From Gammaproteobacteria bacterium (GTDB lineage Bacteria > Pseudomonadota > Gammaproteobacteria > Burkholderiales > Burkholderiaceae_C), in assembly GCA_018815325.1 (NCBI GenBank), contig JAHIYE010000026.1, positions 170,409 through 234,408 on the forward strand: a stretch of DNA of 64,000 nt. Reading direction: 5' to 3'. Each line of letters begins with the position of its first letter. Within the stretch, counting starts at the first letter, position 1. Below are positions 10,056 to 19,330 of this stretch, one piece after another. The position numbers were made by a program, and so were the translations under genes. A model generated the notes under the pieces. That model was not told the DNA's origin. It saw only the letters and a program-made list of their open reading frames with translations, and ran no database searches.

Positions 10056-10771
10056 AGTGCAGCGTTGTGATAGACCGCTTGCACATCGTCAAGGTCTTCC
10101 AGTACGTCCAGTATTTTTTGCATTTTCACCGCATCCTCGCCTTCCAGCTCAATCGTGTTTTCAGGCCGCATCGTGACCTCGGCTACTTCAGGCTTCAGGC
10201 TTGCGGCCTCCAGCGCGTTCTTGACCGCCTCGAAATCGCCCGGGGCGGTGATGACCTCGATAGCGCCATCGTCGCCGGTGATCACGTCTTCGGCGCCCGC
10301 CTCCAGCGCCACCTCCATGACCTTTTCCTCATCCGTGCCTGGCGCAAAAATCAGTTGGCCGCAATGCTTGAACTGGAAAGCCACCGAGCCTTCGGTTCCC
10401 ATGTTGCCGCCCTGCTTGCTGAAGGCATGCCGCACCTCGGCCACGGTGCGCACGCGGTTGTCTGTCATCGTGTCGACAATGATGGCGGCACCGCCGATAC
10501 CATAGCCTTCATAGCGGATTTCCTCGTAGCTCACGCCCTCCTGATTGCCAGTCGCCTTGTCGATGTTGTACTTGACACGGTCAGCCGGCATATTGGCCGC
10601 CTTGGCCTTCTCCACCGCGAGCCGCAGTCGCGGGTTAGCGCTAAGGTCGCCGCCGCCCGCACGCGCCGCCACGGTAATCTCACGGACGATGCGGGTCCAT
10701 ATCTTGCCCCGTTTCTCATCCTGCCGGCCTTTTCGGTGTTGAATATTGGCCCATTTACTGTGTCCAGCCAC
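10052..10771 (-). CDS. yebC: YebC/PmpR family protein
   Basis: The 239-residue protein begins [18 protein letters not shown], the hallmark of YebC/TACO1 proteins. Members have been described as DNA-binding regulators (PmpR) and, more recently, as translation factors easing ribosome stalling at proline stretches. The family length and the internal [10 protein letters not shown] signature agree. It heads the 12-gene minus-strand run and is divergent from the ATPase gene, with only 59 bases between the starts. Confidence 0.96.
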   Translation of the reverse strand: MAGHSKWANIQHRKGRQDEKRGKIWTRIVREITVAARAGGGDLSANPRLRLAVEKAKAANMPADRVKYNIDKATGNQEGVSYEEIRYEGYGIGGAAIIVDTMTDNRVRTVAEVRHAFSKQGGNMGTEGSVAFQFKHCGQLIFAPGTDEEKVMEVALEAGAEDVITGDDGAIEVITAPGDFEAVKNALEAASLKPEVAEVTMRPENTIELEGEDAVKMQKILDVLEDLDDVQAVYHNAAL

Positions 10772-10830
10772 GGGAAATCCTTAAAAATTCGTTACGCTAC
10801 TGGGTGAATTGTACTTTTTGAGGTTTCCCC

Positions 10831-12354
10831 ATGACCAATACGATCCTGATCGCCGAGCGACATGACGCCGGCGGCAGCATCCAGAGCTTTCTGCTGGCAG
10901 ACAAAGCCAACCGCCATGGACTGATCACAGGCGCAACCGGTACCGGCAAGACCATTACCTTGCAATCCATGGCCGAGGGTTTCTCCCGCTTGGGGGTTCC
11001 CGTTTTCATGGCCGACATCAAGGGTGACCTGACTGGCATCTCACAACCCGGCAAGCTGGGGGAGAAAATTTCCAGCATCCTCAAGGAGCGCGGCTTGGCG
11101 CTACCGGTGCCGGACACCTTCCCCACGACCCTGTGGGATGTTTTTGGTGAGCAGGGGCATCCGGTCCGCGCCACCATCAGCGACCTTGGCCCTTTGCTGC
11201 TGGGTCGCATGCTCAACCTCAACGACACCCAGGAAGGCGTGCTGCAACTGGTGTTCAAGATTGCGGATGATGAAGGCCTGCTCTTGCTGGACATGAAGGA
11301 CCTGCGTGCCATGTGCCAGTTCGTCGGCGACAACGCGTCACAGTACACCACCAAGTACGGCAATATCAGCGCAGCCAGCATTGGAGCCATCCAGCGCGGG
11401 CTCATGCAAATAGAGGGCCAGGGCGGTGCCAAATTCTTTGGTGAGCCCATGCTCAACATTGCCGACTTCATGCAGACCGATAGCGCCGGCCGCGGCATGG
11501 TCAATGTGCTGGCCGCGGACAAGCTCATGAACTCGCCCCGCCTGTACGCCACCTTCCTGTTGTGGCTATTGAGCGAACTGTTCGAACACCTGCCCGAGGT
11601 TGGCGACCTGGACAAGCCCAAACTCGTGTTCTTCTTCGACGAAGCCCATCTGCTCTTCAATGACGCACCCAAGGCACTGCTGGAACGCATCGAGCTCGTG
11701 GTGCGACTGGTGCGCAGCAAGGGGGTGGGGGTGTATTTTGTGACGCAGAACCCGCTGGATATCCCCGACTCCGTGCTGGCGCAGTTGGGTAACCGGGTCC
11801 AGCATGCCCTGCGGGCCTTTACACCACGCGACCAGAAGGCCGTGAAATCCGCCGCCCAGACCATGCGGCAAAATCCGAAGATCGACCTTGAAACGACCAT
11901 CACCGAACTCGCCGTAGGCGAGGCCCTGGTGAGCTTTCTCGACGACAAGGGACGACCCAGCGTGACTGAGCGTGTCTATGTGCTGCCTCCCGCCAGTCAG
12001 ATCGGCCCCATCACGCCTGAGCAGCGCAAGACTTTGCTGGCCAGTTCGCTGCTGGCAGGCGTCTACGAAAAAACCGTGGACCGAGAATCGGCTTTCGAAC
12101 TGCTGACCGGCCGGACCGAACAGCGCATGGCCGAAACGGCTTCGACCAAAAATGCGGCAGACGCCAAACAGGAAGAAGGCGACCGGGGACTGCTGGGCTC
12201 GCTGGGCGATCTGCTGGGCGGTGGTGCACGTCGCAGCCGCGCCAGCGCGGGTGAGCAACTCATCAAGAGTGCCGCCAGCTCGATCGGCCGTGAGGTCGGC
12301 CGACAGATCATCCGTGGCGTGCTTGGCGGTATCTTTGGCGGCAAGAAACGCTGA
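10831..12354 (+). CDS. HerA-like ATPase, DUF853 family (YjgR-like)
   Basis: The 507-residue P-loop ATPase has Walker [16 protein letters not shown] near residue 35 and Walker [13 protein letters not shown] near residue 268. The C-terminal region has [15 protein letters not shown] and a glycine-rich end, as in the DUF853/YjgR family of HerA/FtsK-related ATPases. HerA-like proteins translocate DNA or remodel nucleoprotein, but the role of YjgR is not settled. An AGG-containing ribosome site precedes the ATG. The gene diverges from yebC. Confidence 0.9.
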   Translation: MTNTILIAERHDAGGSIQSFLLADKANRHGLITGATGTGKTITLQSMAEGFSRLGVPVFMADIKGDLTGISQPGKLGEKISSILKERGLALPVPDTFPTTLWDVFGEQGHPVRATISDLGPLLLGRMLNLNDTQEGVLQLVFKIADDEGLLLLDMKDLRAMCQFVGDNASQYTTKYGNISAASIGAIQRGLMQIEGQGGAKFFGEPMLNIADFMQTDSAGRGMVNVLAADKLMNSPRLYATFLLWLLSELFEHLPEVGDLDKPKLVFFFDEAHLLFNDAPKALLERIELVVRLVRSKGVGVYFVTQNPLDIPDSVLAQLGNRVQHALRAFTPRDQKAVKSAAQTMRQNPKIDLETTITELAVGEALVSFLDDKGRPSVTERVYVLPPASQIGPITPEQRKTLLASSLLAGVYEKTVDRESAFELLTGRTEQRMAETASTKNAADAKQEEGDRGLLGSLGDLLGGGARRSRASAGEQLIKSAASSIGREVGRQIIRGVLGGIFGGKKR

Positions 12355-12426
12355 CGCCGCATTTTGCCACCCTGCCACATTCACGCTACAAACATCCACC
12401 CTACTTTTGATTCAGGAGTTTTCACC

Positions 12427-13080
12427 ATGAGCCAGCCGCCAGCCCCCAGCAACCTGCATGTCCATCTGGTAGACCATCCCCTGGTGCAGCACAAGCTCAC
12501 CCTGATGCGCAAGAAAGAGGCCAGCACCAACAGCTTCCGGCGCCTGCTCAACGAGATCAGCATGCTCATGGCCTATGAGGTCACGCGCGACATGCCGATG
12601 CAGGATATTGAAGTCCAGACGCCGCTGGAAACCATGACAGCCCGCGTCATCGATGGCAAAAAACTGGTTTTCGTCTCCATCCTGCGGGCCGGTACCGGCA
12701 TTCTCGATGGCATGTTGACCGTGGTACCCGGCGCGCGCGTGGGCCATGTTGGCCTGTACCGAGACCCCCAAACACTGCAGGCCGTGGAGTACTACTTCAA
12801 GATGCCCAAGGACATGCACGAGCGTGATGTGGTGGTGGTAGACCCCATGCTGGCCACCGGCAACTCCGCGGCAGCCGCGGTCGACAGGATCAAGGCCCTG
12901 AAACCCAAATCCATCAAGTTTGTCTGCCTGCTGACCTGCCCCGAAGGGATTGCCACCATGCACAAGGCGCACCCAGATGTGCCCATCTACACGGCCGCGG
13001 TGGACCGCCAGCTCAACGAACACGGCTACATACTGCCGGGCCTGGGGGACGCTGGTGACAGGATTTTCGGAACTCAGTAA
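12427..13080 (+). CDS. upp: Uracil phosphoribosyltransferase
   Basis: Upp salvages uracil by joining it to PRPP to give UMP. The start at 12427 (MSQPPAPSN) is chosen because AGGAG lies 9 bases upstream; the frame is open further 5' but without a ribosome site. The 217-residue protein shows [13 protein letters not shown], the PRPP-binding [15 protein letters not shown], and the uracil-site end [13 protein letters not shown]. It is convergent with relA. Confidence 0.97.
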   Translation: MSQPPAPSNLHVHLVDHPLVQHKLTLMRKKEASTNSFRRLLNEISMLMAYEVTRDMPMQDIEVQTPLETMTARVIDGKKLVFVSILRAGTGILDGMLTVVPGARVGHVGLYRDPQTLQAVEYYFKMPKDMHERDVVVVDPMLATGNSAAAAVDRIKALKPKSIKFVCLLTCPEGIATMHKAHPDVPIYTAAVDRQLNEHGYILPGLGDAGDRIFGTQ

Positions 13081-13166
13081 CTTGGCGTGGTCTCCTGACT
13101 GCGTCGCATTTTGATACCGAAACCCGACGCAGCCATGACCCGGCTGTGGCCTGGCGCCAGACAGGC

Positions 13167-15398
13167 TCAGCGCCTTCTGGCCGCCTTCACCCCACTCAGC
13201 TCCGCCACCAAACCCAAGACCTTGCCCAGTCGCGCCGAATCGGACACCTCGACCGTGAAGGTCATCCAGGCTGTGCCCTTGAACGACTGGCTCTGAACAC
13301 CCGTCACGTTCATCTTCTCCTTGGCAAAAACCTCGGTGATATCGCGCAGCAAACCTTGCCGGTCCGAGGCTTCAACCGTCACATCCACCGGGTACATGGC
13401 ATGCCCCTCTGATTTGGGCTGCCCCCACTCGACATCGATCACGCGGTCCCCGTTGCGAGCCACCAGTTCACGCAGGTTGGGACAGTCCGAGCGGTGCACG
13501 CTGACCCCCTTGCCGCGTGTCACAAAACCGCAGATAGGGTCAGGAGGTGCGGGCTTGCAGCACTTCGCCAGTTGCGTCAGCAAGGAGTCCATGCCCACCA
13601 CCAGCACACCCCCCTTGGAGCCATCACCTGTCCCGCTCGGCTTTTTGAGCTGGAAGACTTCCTCCTGAGGCACCGAGGGCTCGGGGGGGCGCAGCAAAGT
13701 CTCAATGTTGTGCAGGGAAAACTCATCCTTGCCAACCACTTCGAACAGCTTGTCCGCAGAGTTGAAGCCGAGCTGAGAAGCCAGATCCTCCAGCTTGACC
13801 GAAGTCTTGCCTTCCCGCTGCAGCAGCTTCTCCACAGCCTCGCGTCCTTTTGCAACTGTCTCATGGGTGGCCAGGGCATTGAACCAGGCACGCACCTTGG
13901 CCCGGGCCCGGTGGCTGACCAGATAGCCCAGTTCGGCATTGAGCCAGTCGCGTGAGGGCCCCCCCTCCTTGGCGACGGTCACTTCCACGGTCTGACCGTT
14001 CTTGAGCGGTGTGTTGAGGGGCACCATCGCGCCATCCACCCGCGCACCGCGGCAGCGGTGGCCCAGGTTGGTATGCACACTGTAGGCAAAATCCACCGCC
14101 GTGGCCCCCTGCGGTAACTCCACAATCGCGGCATCGGGGGTGAGAACATAGATGAGGTCATCCATGACGGTTTGACCCTGGTCAACCCCGGAGAGGTCCC
14201 GCTCCCAGGCCAGCAGTTGCCGCAGCACCGCGATCTTGGCGTCGTATTCACTGCTGGCCGACACACCAGAATAGCCCTTGGCACCAGCCTCCTTGTAGGC
14301 CCAGTGCGCGGCCACACCCAGCTCGGCATGCTCATGCATCTCCTGTGTACGGATCTGGATCTCGATGGGCTTTCCGTCCTTGTCTCGCACGATGGTGTGC
14401 AGCGACTGGTAGCCATTGGCCTTGGGCTTGGCGATGTAATCGTCAAAGTCTTCCGTCTGCGGCTGAAACTGGCTGTGTACCCAGCTCAGCGCGGCATAAC
14501 AGTCGGGCACGGAGCGCACGATGATGCGCAGCGCACGGATGTCGTAGACCTGATCGAAGCCGAGCGACTTGCCACGCATCTTCTTGACGATGCTGTAGAT
14601 GTGCTTGGGGCGGCCCTGTACTGTGGCCTCAATCCCCTGGGTCTTGAGCTCCTCTTCCAGCCTGACACGCAGCTCCTCGACATAGGCTTCACGCTCAGCG
14701 CGCTTCTCATCCAGCAGCCGCGCCACTTCGCGGTAGGTTTCTGCTTCCAGGAAGCGGAACGACAGATCCTCCATTTCCCATTTGATGTCACGGATACCGA
14801 GGCGGTTGGCCAAGGGGGCAAATACCTGCAACGACTCCCGTGCCACACTCTCCGGCACGGTCTTGCGGGTCGCAGCGTAGTGACGCAGTGTCTGCAGCCG
14901 CGAGGCCAGCCGAAGCAGCACCACCCGAAGGTCGCGCGAGAACGCCAGCAGCATCTTGCGTACATTCTCGGTCTGTGCCGCCGCTGTTTGGGCCATCGGA
15001 ATGGGGGTGCTGGAACGCGACTGCTCCGTCAAGGCCGCGCGTGCCTGACGCTGTACCCGTACCAGCTTGGTTGTTTCCACCGCTAAAGTGGCGAAGTTAT
15101 CGCCAAACGCCTTGGCAATCACGTCCAGAGGACGGGTCAGGTGCTCGCAGGTATAAACCAGATAGGCTGCAGCCTGCATTGCTTCCGAGCCACCAATGTC
15201 CTTCAGGATTTTGGCCACGGCATCAGCATGGGCCAGGGTGTTCTCACCCGTGTCAAGCGTCTCGCTGGCAATCAGGGGTTCGGCAAAGGCACGCGCGCGC
15301 GCCAAGGCATTCACCTGCTCGGGCAGGCTATGCGCGGTTGCCGCAATCAACTCCGGAACTTGTGCCGACTCGCTGTGCTCGGCGGTAAGACTTTTCAT
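13167..15398 (-). CDS. relA: GTP pyrophosphokinase RelA, (p)ppGpp synthetase
   Basis: The 743-residue RelA/SpoT-family protein makes (p)ppGpp from ATP and GTP/GDP on stalled ribosomes. Domains in order: a pseudo-hydrolase region (about residues 25-200) in which the HD pair is lost (AAYLVYT where SpoT has an HD motif); the synthetase with YDIRALRIIV, GYQSLHT and EIQIRTQEMHEHAELG; TGS with LPQGATAVDFAYSVH; a zinc-finger/helical part with CCKPAPPDPICGFVTRGKG; and a C-terminal ACT domain. The EDFDD acidic motif before the GYQSLHT segment is the RelA type, not the SpoT RxKD type. It should therefore be a monofunctional synthetase. Confidence 0.94.
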   Translation of the reverse strand: MKSLTAEHSESAQVPELIAATAHSLPEQVNALARARAFAEPLIASETLDTGENTLAHADAVAKILKDIGGSEAMQAAAYLVYTCEHLTRPLDVIAKAFGDNFATLAVETTKLVRVQRQARAALTEQSRSSTPIPMAQTAAAQTENVRKMLLAFSRDLRVVLLRLASRLQTLRHYAATRKTVPESVARESLQVFAPLANRLGIRDIKWEMEDLSFRFLEAETYREVARLLDEKRAEREAYVEELRVRLEEELKTQGIEATVQGRPKHIYSIVKKMRGKSLGFDQVYDIRALRIIVRSVPDCYAALSWVHSQFQPQTEDFDDYIAKPKANGYQSLHTIVRDKDGKPIEIQIRTQEMHEHAELGVAAHWAYKEAGAKGYSGVSASSEYDAKIAVLRQLLAWERDLSGVDQGQTVMDDLIYVLTPDAAIVELPQGATAVDFAYSVHTNLGHRCRGARVDGAMVPLNTPLKNGQTVEVTVAKEGGPSRDWLNAELGYLVSHRARAKVRAWFNALATHETVAKGREAVEKLLQREGKTSVKLEDLASQLGFNSADKLFEVVGKDEFSLHNIETLLRPPEPSVPQEEVFQLKKPSGTGDGSKGGVLVVGMDSLLTQLAKCCKPAPPDPICGFVTRGKGVSVHRSDCPNLRELVARNGDRVIDVEWGQPKSEGHAMYPVDVTVEASDRQGLLRDITEVFAKEKMNVTGVQSQSFKGTAWMTFTVEVSDSARLGKVLGLVAELSGVKAARRR

Positions 15399-15413
15399 CA
15401 GGATTCCATGAAC

Positions 15414-16301
15414 TCAAGAGGTCAACAAAAAGGACTTGATCACATCCTGTTGATCCCTTGCAACAAAAGTAGGGGCATGACCAATGCCCTCGAGTTCCAC
15501 CAGCCTGGCCTTCGGGCCACGCTGCGTCATGGCGTGTGCCGTCTCACGTGACAGCAGATCCGATTGCGCTCCTCGTATAAGCAAGGTCTGTGCCTTGATG
15601 CCGTCATACAAGTGCCACAACATGGCTTCTCCCTGCGCAGCCAATTCAGGTGTCACGGCACGGAATGGCACCCCAATGGAGGGGTCGTAATGCAGCGTGA
15701 CTTGCCCGCTGCCATCCTCCAGCGGCTTGACCATGTGCTGCGACAACGCCAGCCACTGCTCTGGCGTATGAGGGCCAAAACCGCGTGAGATCGCCCACAT
15801 CGCATCAGCCGCCTGTTGCACCGAGTCGAAACGACCGGTCTGCCCCAGATACGTACCAATGCGTTGCAGTGCCTGCCACTGAATGGTCGGCCCCACATCG
15901 TTGAGTACCAGTCGGCGCACCGGCACGGGCAAAGGCACATCGGCTTGACCACACAGTGCCATGCCGATCAGTCCGCCCATGCTGGTGCCCACCCAGTCGA
16001 GCGTGGTGGGTTTCAGATGCGCCAGCAGCACCAGCATGTCAGCCGCATAGGTCGGAATCTGATAGCCAGCCGGATCCTTGAGCCAATCGCTGCGCCCCCG
16101 CCCCACGACATCGGGGCAAACCACACGCAGCTCTGAGCAAAGGGTTTTGGCCAGCGCATCAAAATCGCGGCCCTGGCGTGACAGGCCGTGCGCACACAGA
16201 ACGACATGCGGATTGGCAGGGTCTCCCCATTCCCAGTAGGCCATGCGATGACCTCCTGAGGCATCAGGACAGGGTACGTAGTTCAGCGTAGGCTCGGACA
16301 T
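15414..16301 (-). CDS. Alpha/beta hydrolase
   Basis: The 295-residue hydrolase has the oxyanion-hole CAHGLSRQG, the nucleophile elbow WVGTSMGGLIGM (Ser within GTSMG) and a late GIGHAPTF histidine, giving a complete Ser-Asp/Glu-His set. The start at 16301 (MSEPTL) is preferred; the frame is open 16 codons further upstream. Substrate unknown; the family includes esterases and lactonases. It lies between relA and the divergently transcribed bdhA. Confidence 0.85.
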   Translation of the reverse strand: MSEPTLNYVPCPDASGGHRMAYWEWGDPANPHVVLCAHGLSRQGRDFDALAKTLCSELRVVCPDVVGRGRSDWLKDPAGYQIPTYAADMLVLLAHLKPTTLDWVGTSMGGLIGMALCGQADVPLPVPVRRLVLNDVGPTIQWQALQRIGTYLGQTGRFDSVQQAADAMWAISRGFGPHTPEQWLALSQHMVKPLEDGSGQVTLHYDPSIGVPFRAVTPELAAQGEAMLWHLYDGIKAQTLLIRGAQSDLLSRETAHAMTQRGPKARLVELEGIGHAPTFVARDQQDVIKSFLLTS

Positions 16302-16408
16302 GGTGAAATTGATAGCTTGATAATGGTGGTCAGCGACCCGGTGTGCCACAGAATGAGCACCATCACTGCATCCTAATTCAATTACAAACCCCTGATCGGA
16401 GAAGCAAC

Positions 16409-17179
16409 ATGCTAAAAGGCAAAACCGCCCTCGTTACCGGATCCACCAGCGGCATTGGACTCGGTATTGCCAAGTCACTGGCACGCCAGGGCGCCAATAT
16501 TGTGCTCAACGGCTTTGGGGACATCGATGCGCCCAAGGCCGCAATTGCCGGACTCGGCGTCAAAGTTGCGTACCACGGTGCCGACATGAGCAAGCCCTCC
16601 GAGATTGCAGACATGATGGCCTTTGCCGCCAGCGAGATGGGGCGCGTGGACATTCTGGTCAACAACGCTGGCATCCAGCACGTGGCGCGCATCGAGTCGT
16701 TCCCCGTAGACAAATGGGATGCCATCATCGCCATCAACCTCTCCAGCGCCTTCCATGCCACCCGTCTGGCCCTGCCCGCCATGCAGGCGGCCAACTGGGG
16801 CCGCATCATCAACGTGGCCTCAGCCCATGGCCTGGTCGGTTCGCCTGAAAAATCGGCCTATGTCGCTGCCAAGCATGGCATCGTGGGCCTGACCAAGGTG
16901 ACGGCGCTGGAAAATGCCACCAGTGGAGTGACCTGCAATGCCATCTGCCCCGGCTGGGTGCTGACGCCACTGGTTCAAAAGCAGGTGGATGCCAGGGCAG
17001 TTGCCCAGGGCATCTCCAATGAAGAGGCCCAAAAGCAGTTGCTCGGCGAGAAAGAGCCTTCCATGCAATTCACCACGCCCGAGGAACTGGGCGAACTCGC
17101 GGTCTTCTTCTGTTCACCCGCTGGCAACAATGTTCGCGGTGTGGCCTGGAATATGGATGGTGGCTGGGTTGCTCAGTAA
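16409..17179 (+). CDS. bdhA: 3-hydroxybutyrate dehydrogenase
   Basis: This 256-residue short-chain dehydrogenase oxidises (R)-3-hydroxybutyrate to acetoacetate with NAD+, the step after poly-hydroxybutyrate depolymerisation. It shows the nucleotide loop VTGSTSGIGLGIA, NNAGIQHV, catalytic Ser in NVASAHGLVGS and the Y-x3-K pair in SAYVAAKHG. The segment VQKQVDARA and the overall length fit BdhA better than FabG. The ATG at 16409 follows GGAGAAG; an upstream open frame has no ribosome site. Confidence 0.9.
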   Translation: MLKGKTALVTGSTSGIGLGIAKSLARQGANIVLNGFGDIDAPKAAIAGLGVKVAYHGADMSKPSEIADMMAFAASEMGRVDILVNNAGIQHVARIESFPVDKWDAIIAINLSSAFHATRLALPAMQAANWGRIINVASAHGLVGSPEKSAYVAAKHGIVGLTKVTALENATSGVTCNAICPGWVLTPLVQKQVDARAVAQGISNEEAQKQLLGEKEPSMQFTTPEELGELAVFFCSPAGNNVRGVAWNMDGGWVAQ

Positions 17180-17307
17180 GGATTTTGGCAGTCAGCCCTA
17201 TGTGTATTGCGGCATGTGCTACGAAAACAATAGCAATTTCCGGGAATCAGGCTGGCTGGCCTGGCATCACTCAGCTGGAGCTAGCTGAAAGGCAATGACG
17301 CGGCTTC

Positions 17308-17324
17308 GGCGCACCCTATGCGCC
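17308..17324. terminator. Hairpin between convergent bdhA and SIMPL gene
   Basis: GGCGCA (17308-17313) and TGCGCC (17319-17324) form a perfect 6-bp stem with a 5-base loop in the gap between two convergent genes. There is no clear U-tract, so this may be a weak or bidirectional terminator. Confidence 0.4.
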
Positions 17325-17365
17325 GGGCCCGCCTTGGCTCAGGTGGTTTGCAGCAAGGCCATCCC

Positions 17366-18076
17366 CTACTTGAGCTGAATCGTTCCCGACACGCTGACGT
17401 CCACGACAGCCTTGCCCGCCTCCACCGGCACGGGCGCATCCTCCGCAGAAGAACGCATGGTCTTGGCCTGCATGAAGGCGCGCGGCGGCTCTGCGGCATT
17501 ACCGGCCTGGATAGACACCTCACGCAAGCTGTAGCGCTCGAAGCCAAAGCCACGGGCGATTTCATTCGCCCGCGATTTGAAATTTTCAATCGCCAAAACC
17601 TGCGCTTCACTTTGTGCCTTGGCACGCTGGCTTTGGCTCAGACCAAAACGCATCTGGCCCATGGTCAAGGTCTGGATACGACCAGCGGTCTGGCTGATGC
17701 GTTGGATATCCTGCCCTTCCAGCACCAACTCCACCGAGCCTTGCCAGCCGTTGATCTTGCCATCACGTCCATAGCGGGGACGCAAATTGAAGTTGCCCGT
17801 GTGCACTTCCATTTCGCCCGGCTTGGAGGCCTTGCTGGCCTCGATGAGGGCGGTATCCAGCGCGGTCTTGAGCTGCGTCTGAACTGTCCCGGCGTCCGCC
17901 CCCTCACGCGTGGTCGTCATGTTCAAGGTCAGCCAGTCCTGCGCCACCTCGACCGTTGCACTGGCGGACAGGTTCACCAGGTTTTGCAGCATCCCCTGCT
18001 CCCGATCCTGTGCACTTGCCCCCATTGTCGCCACTGAGGCAAACAAGAAAATCATGAGTCTGGTGGTCGTTTGCAA
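17366..18076 (-). CDS. SIMPL domain (DUF541) periplasmic protein
   Basis: The mature protein matches the SIMPL/YggE-like family, periplasmic or outer-membrane proteins of poorly known function. Features are an early hydrophobic signal segment (LMIFLFASVATMGASAQ), VNLSASATVEVAQDWLTLNM at the start of the domain and a VVDVSVSGTIQLK end. I chose a TTG start at 18076 because AAGGA lies about 7 bases upstream; an ATG at 18121 would add 15 residues that do not look like a signal peptide. Length is about 236 residues. Confidence 0.8.
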   Translation of the reverse strand: MQTTTRLMIFLFASVATMGASAQDREQGMLQNLVNLSASATVEVAQDWLTLNMTTTREGADAGTVQTQLKTALDTALIEASKASKPGEMEVHTGNFNLRPRYGRDGKINGWQGSVELVLEGQDIQRISQTAGRIQTLTMGQMRFGLSQSQRAKAQSEAQVLAIENFKSRANEIARGFGFERYSLREVSIQAGNAAEPPRAFMQAKTMRSSAEDAPVPVEAGKAVVDVSVSGTIQLK

Positions 18077-18170
18077 CTTGATATCCTTAAAAAATGGTGG
18101 CCAGCTCTCACGGCACGGCAAATAAATGCTATGCCCAAGACTTCTGGCACAAGGTTCCTAGCCACACATG

Positions 18171-18431
18171 CTAACGCGACAGCGAGCCAGCCAGACTCTT
18201 CTGCTGCTGTCGAAGCTGCTGGCGCAACACAATGTGCTCTTCGGCTGATAGTTGCCTGGGCGGTATGGATGTACCGGCGTCCGGTAGATGCTGGTCACGC
18301 ACCGCCTCCCGCAATGTCATGCTGCGCTGTTCTTGTTGCATCGGCATCTGCATGGCACGTGTCGGTTCGGCGTGTACCAGTGGGCTGACAACAAAGATGC
18401 CCCCTACGATCGCTTGTAAAAATTTCCTCAT
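18171..18431 (-). CDS. Small secreted protein of unknown function
   Basis: The 86-residue product begins MRKFLQAIVGGIFVVSPLVHA, a clear Sec signal peptide, then a Met/Gln-rich stretch and a helical segment LSAEEHIVLRQQLRQQQ that may pack as a short coiled coil. A TTG four codons upstream is an alternative start. I do not recognise the family. It lies between the SIMPL gene and the two-component system, divergent from the latter. Confidence 0.6.
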   Translation of the reverse strand: MRKFLQAIVGGIFVVSPLVHAEPTRAMQMPMQQEQRSMTLREAVRDQHLPDAGTSIPPRQLSAEEHIVLRQQLRQQQKSLAGSLSR

Positions 18432-18596
18432 AGCTTGACCCAAGGCTAGACAAAAGGATATTGAGGACTCGAATCACCTGAAAATCCACGATGACCCGCA
18501 ACATGTGTAACATAGTGTCACATCGACGCCTGAAACCCGGAAATCCAGCCGCAAGCCCTGCAGAATCGCCATTGTTACAAATTAATGGTGCTCATC

Positions 18597-19328
18597 ATGA
18601 CTCAAGCTGCCAGCCGTTCCGACAAGATTCTTATCGTAGATGACGATTCACGCATCCGCGACCTGTTGCGACGCTACCTGACACAGGAAGGCTTCGAGGT
18701 CTTCCAGGCCGAGGATGGCACCACGCTCAACCGCATCCTGCTGCGTGAAAATGTCGACCTGATCGTTCTCGACCTCATGCTGCCCGGCGAGGACGGGCTC
18801 TCGATCTGCCGGCGACTTCGGGCGGCCAATGACCGCACACCCATCATCATGCTGACCGCCAAGGTGGAGGACGTGGACCGCATCGTCGGACTTGAGGTCG
18901 GGGCAGACGACTACCTGGGCAAACCTTTTAACCCGCGCGAGCTGCTGGCCCGCATCCATGCCGTGCTGCGCCGCCGGCCCACCCACGAGGCCCCTGGCGC
19001 ACCTTCGGGCGACAACGAAGTCGTGAGTTTCGGCCCCTTCACCTTTGACATGAGCGCACGCACCCTGGTCAAGGACGGCGAAGACCAACCGCTGACCACC
19101 GGCGAATTCGCCATGCTCAAAGCCTTGGTACGCCACCCACGCCAGCCCCTGTCTCGTGAAAAACTCGCACAACTCGCTCGCGGCCGTGATTTCGAACCCT
19201 ATGACCGCAGCTTGGACGTGCAGGTCTCCCGACTTCGCAAGCTCATCGAAGTCGATGCAGCATCCCCCCGCTACATCCAGACTGTCTGGGGCGTGGGTTA
19301 TGTGTTTGTGCCAGATGGCACGGCCTGA
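18597..19328 (+). CDS. ompR: OmpR-family response regulator (RisA/OmpR-like)
   Basis: The 243-residue regulator has a receiver domain (KILIVDDDSRIRDLL; phospho-acceptor Asp in IVLDLMLPGEDG; PIIMLTAKVED; conserved Lys in YLGKPFNPRELL) followed by a winged-helix DNA-binding domain (QPLTTGEFAMLKAL to YIQTVWGVGYVFVPDG). The LTTGEFAMLK sequence and the pairing with the adjacent kinase match the OmpR/RisA group of betaproteobacteria, which controls envelope and osmotic genes. The ATG at 18597 is preferred over an ATG 4 codons upstream. The kinase gene starts 2 bases after the stop. Confidence 0.9.
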   Translation: MTQAASRSDKILIVDDDSRIRDLLRRYLTQEGFEVFQAEDGTTLNRILLRENVDLIVLDLMLPGEDGLSICRRLRAANDRTPIIMLTAKVEDVDRIVGLEVGADDYLGKPFNPRELLARIHAVLRRRPTHEAPGAPSGDNEVVSFGPFTFDMSARTLVKDGEDQPLTTGEFAMLKALVRHPRQPLSREKLAQLARGRDFEPYDRSLDVQVSRLRKLIEVDAASPRYIQTVWGVGYVFVPDGTA

Positions 19329-19330
19329 TT

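Noticed and set aside
10797..11948. A 383-codon Ser/Arg-rich frame antisense to the HerA-like ATPase
   Set aside because: Low-complexity composition mirrors the opposite strand's codons; the ATPase has Walker motifs.
13167..15398. Bifunctional SpoT/Rel with hydrolase activity
   Set aside because: The HD residues of the hydrolase site are missing and the acidic motif is of the RelA type.
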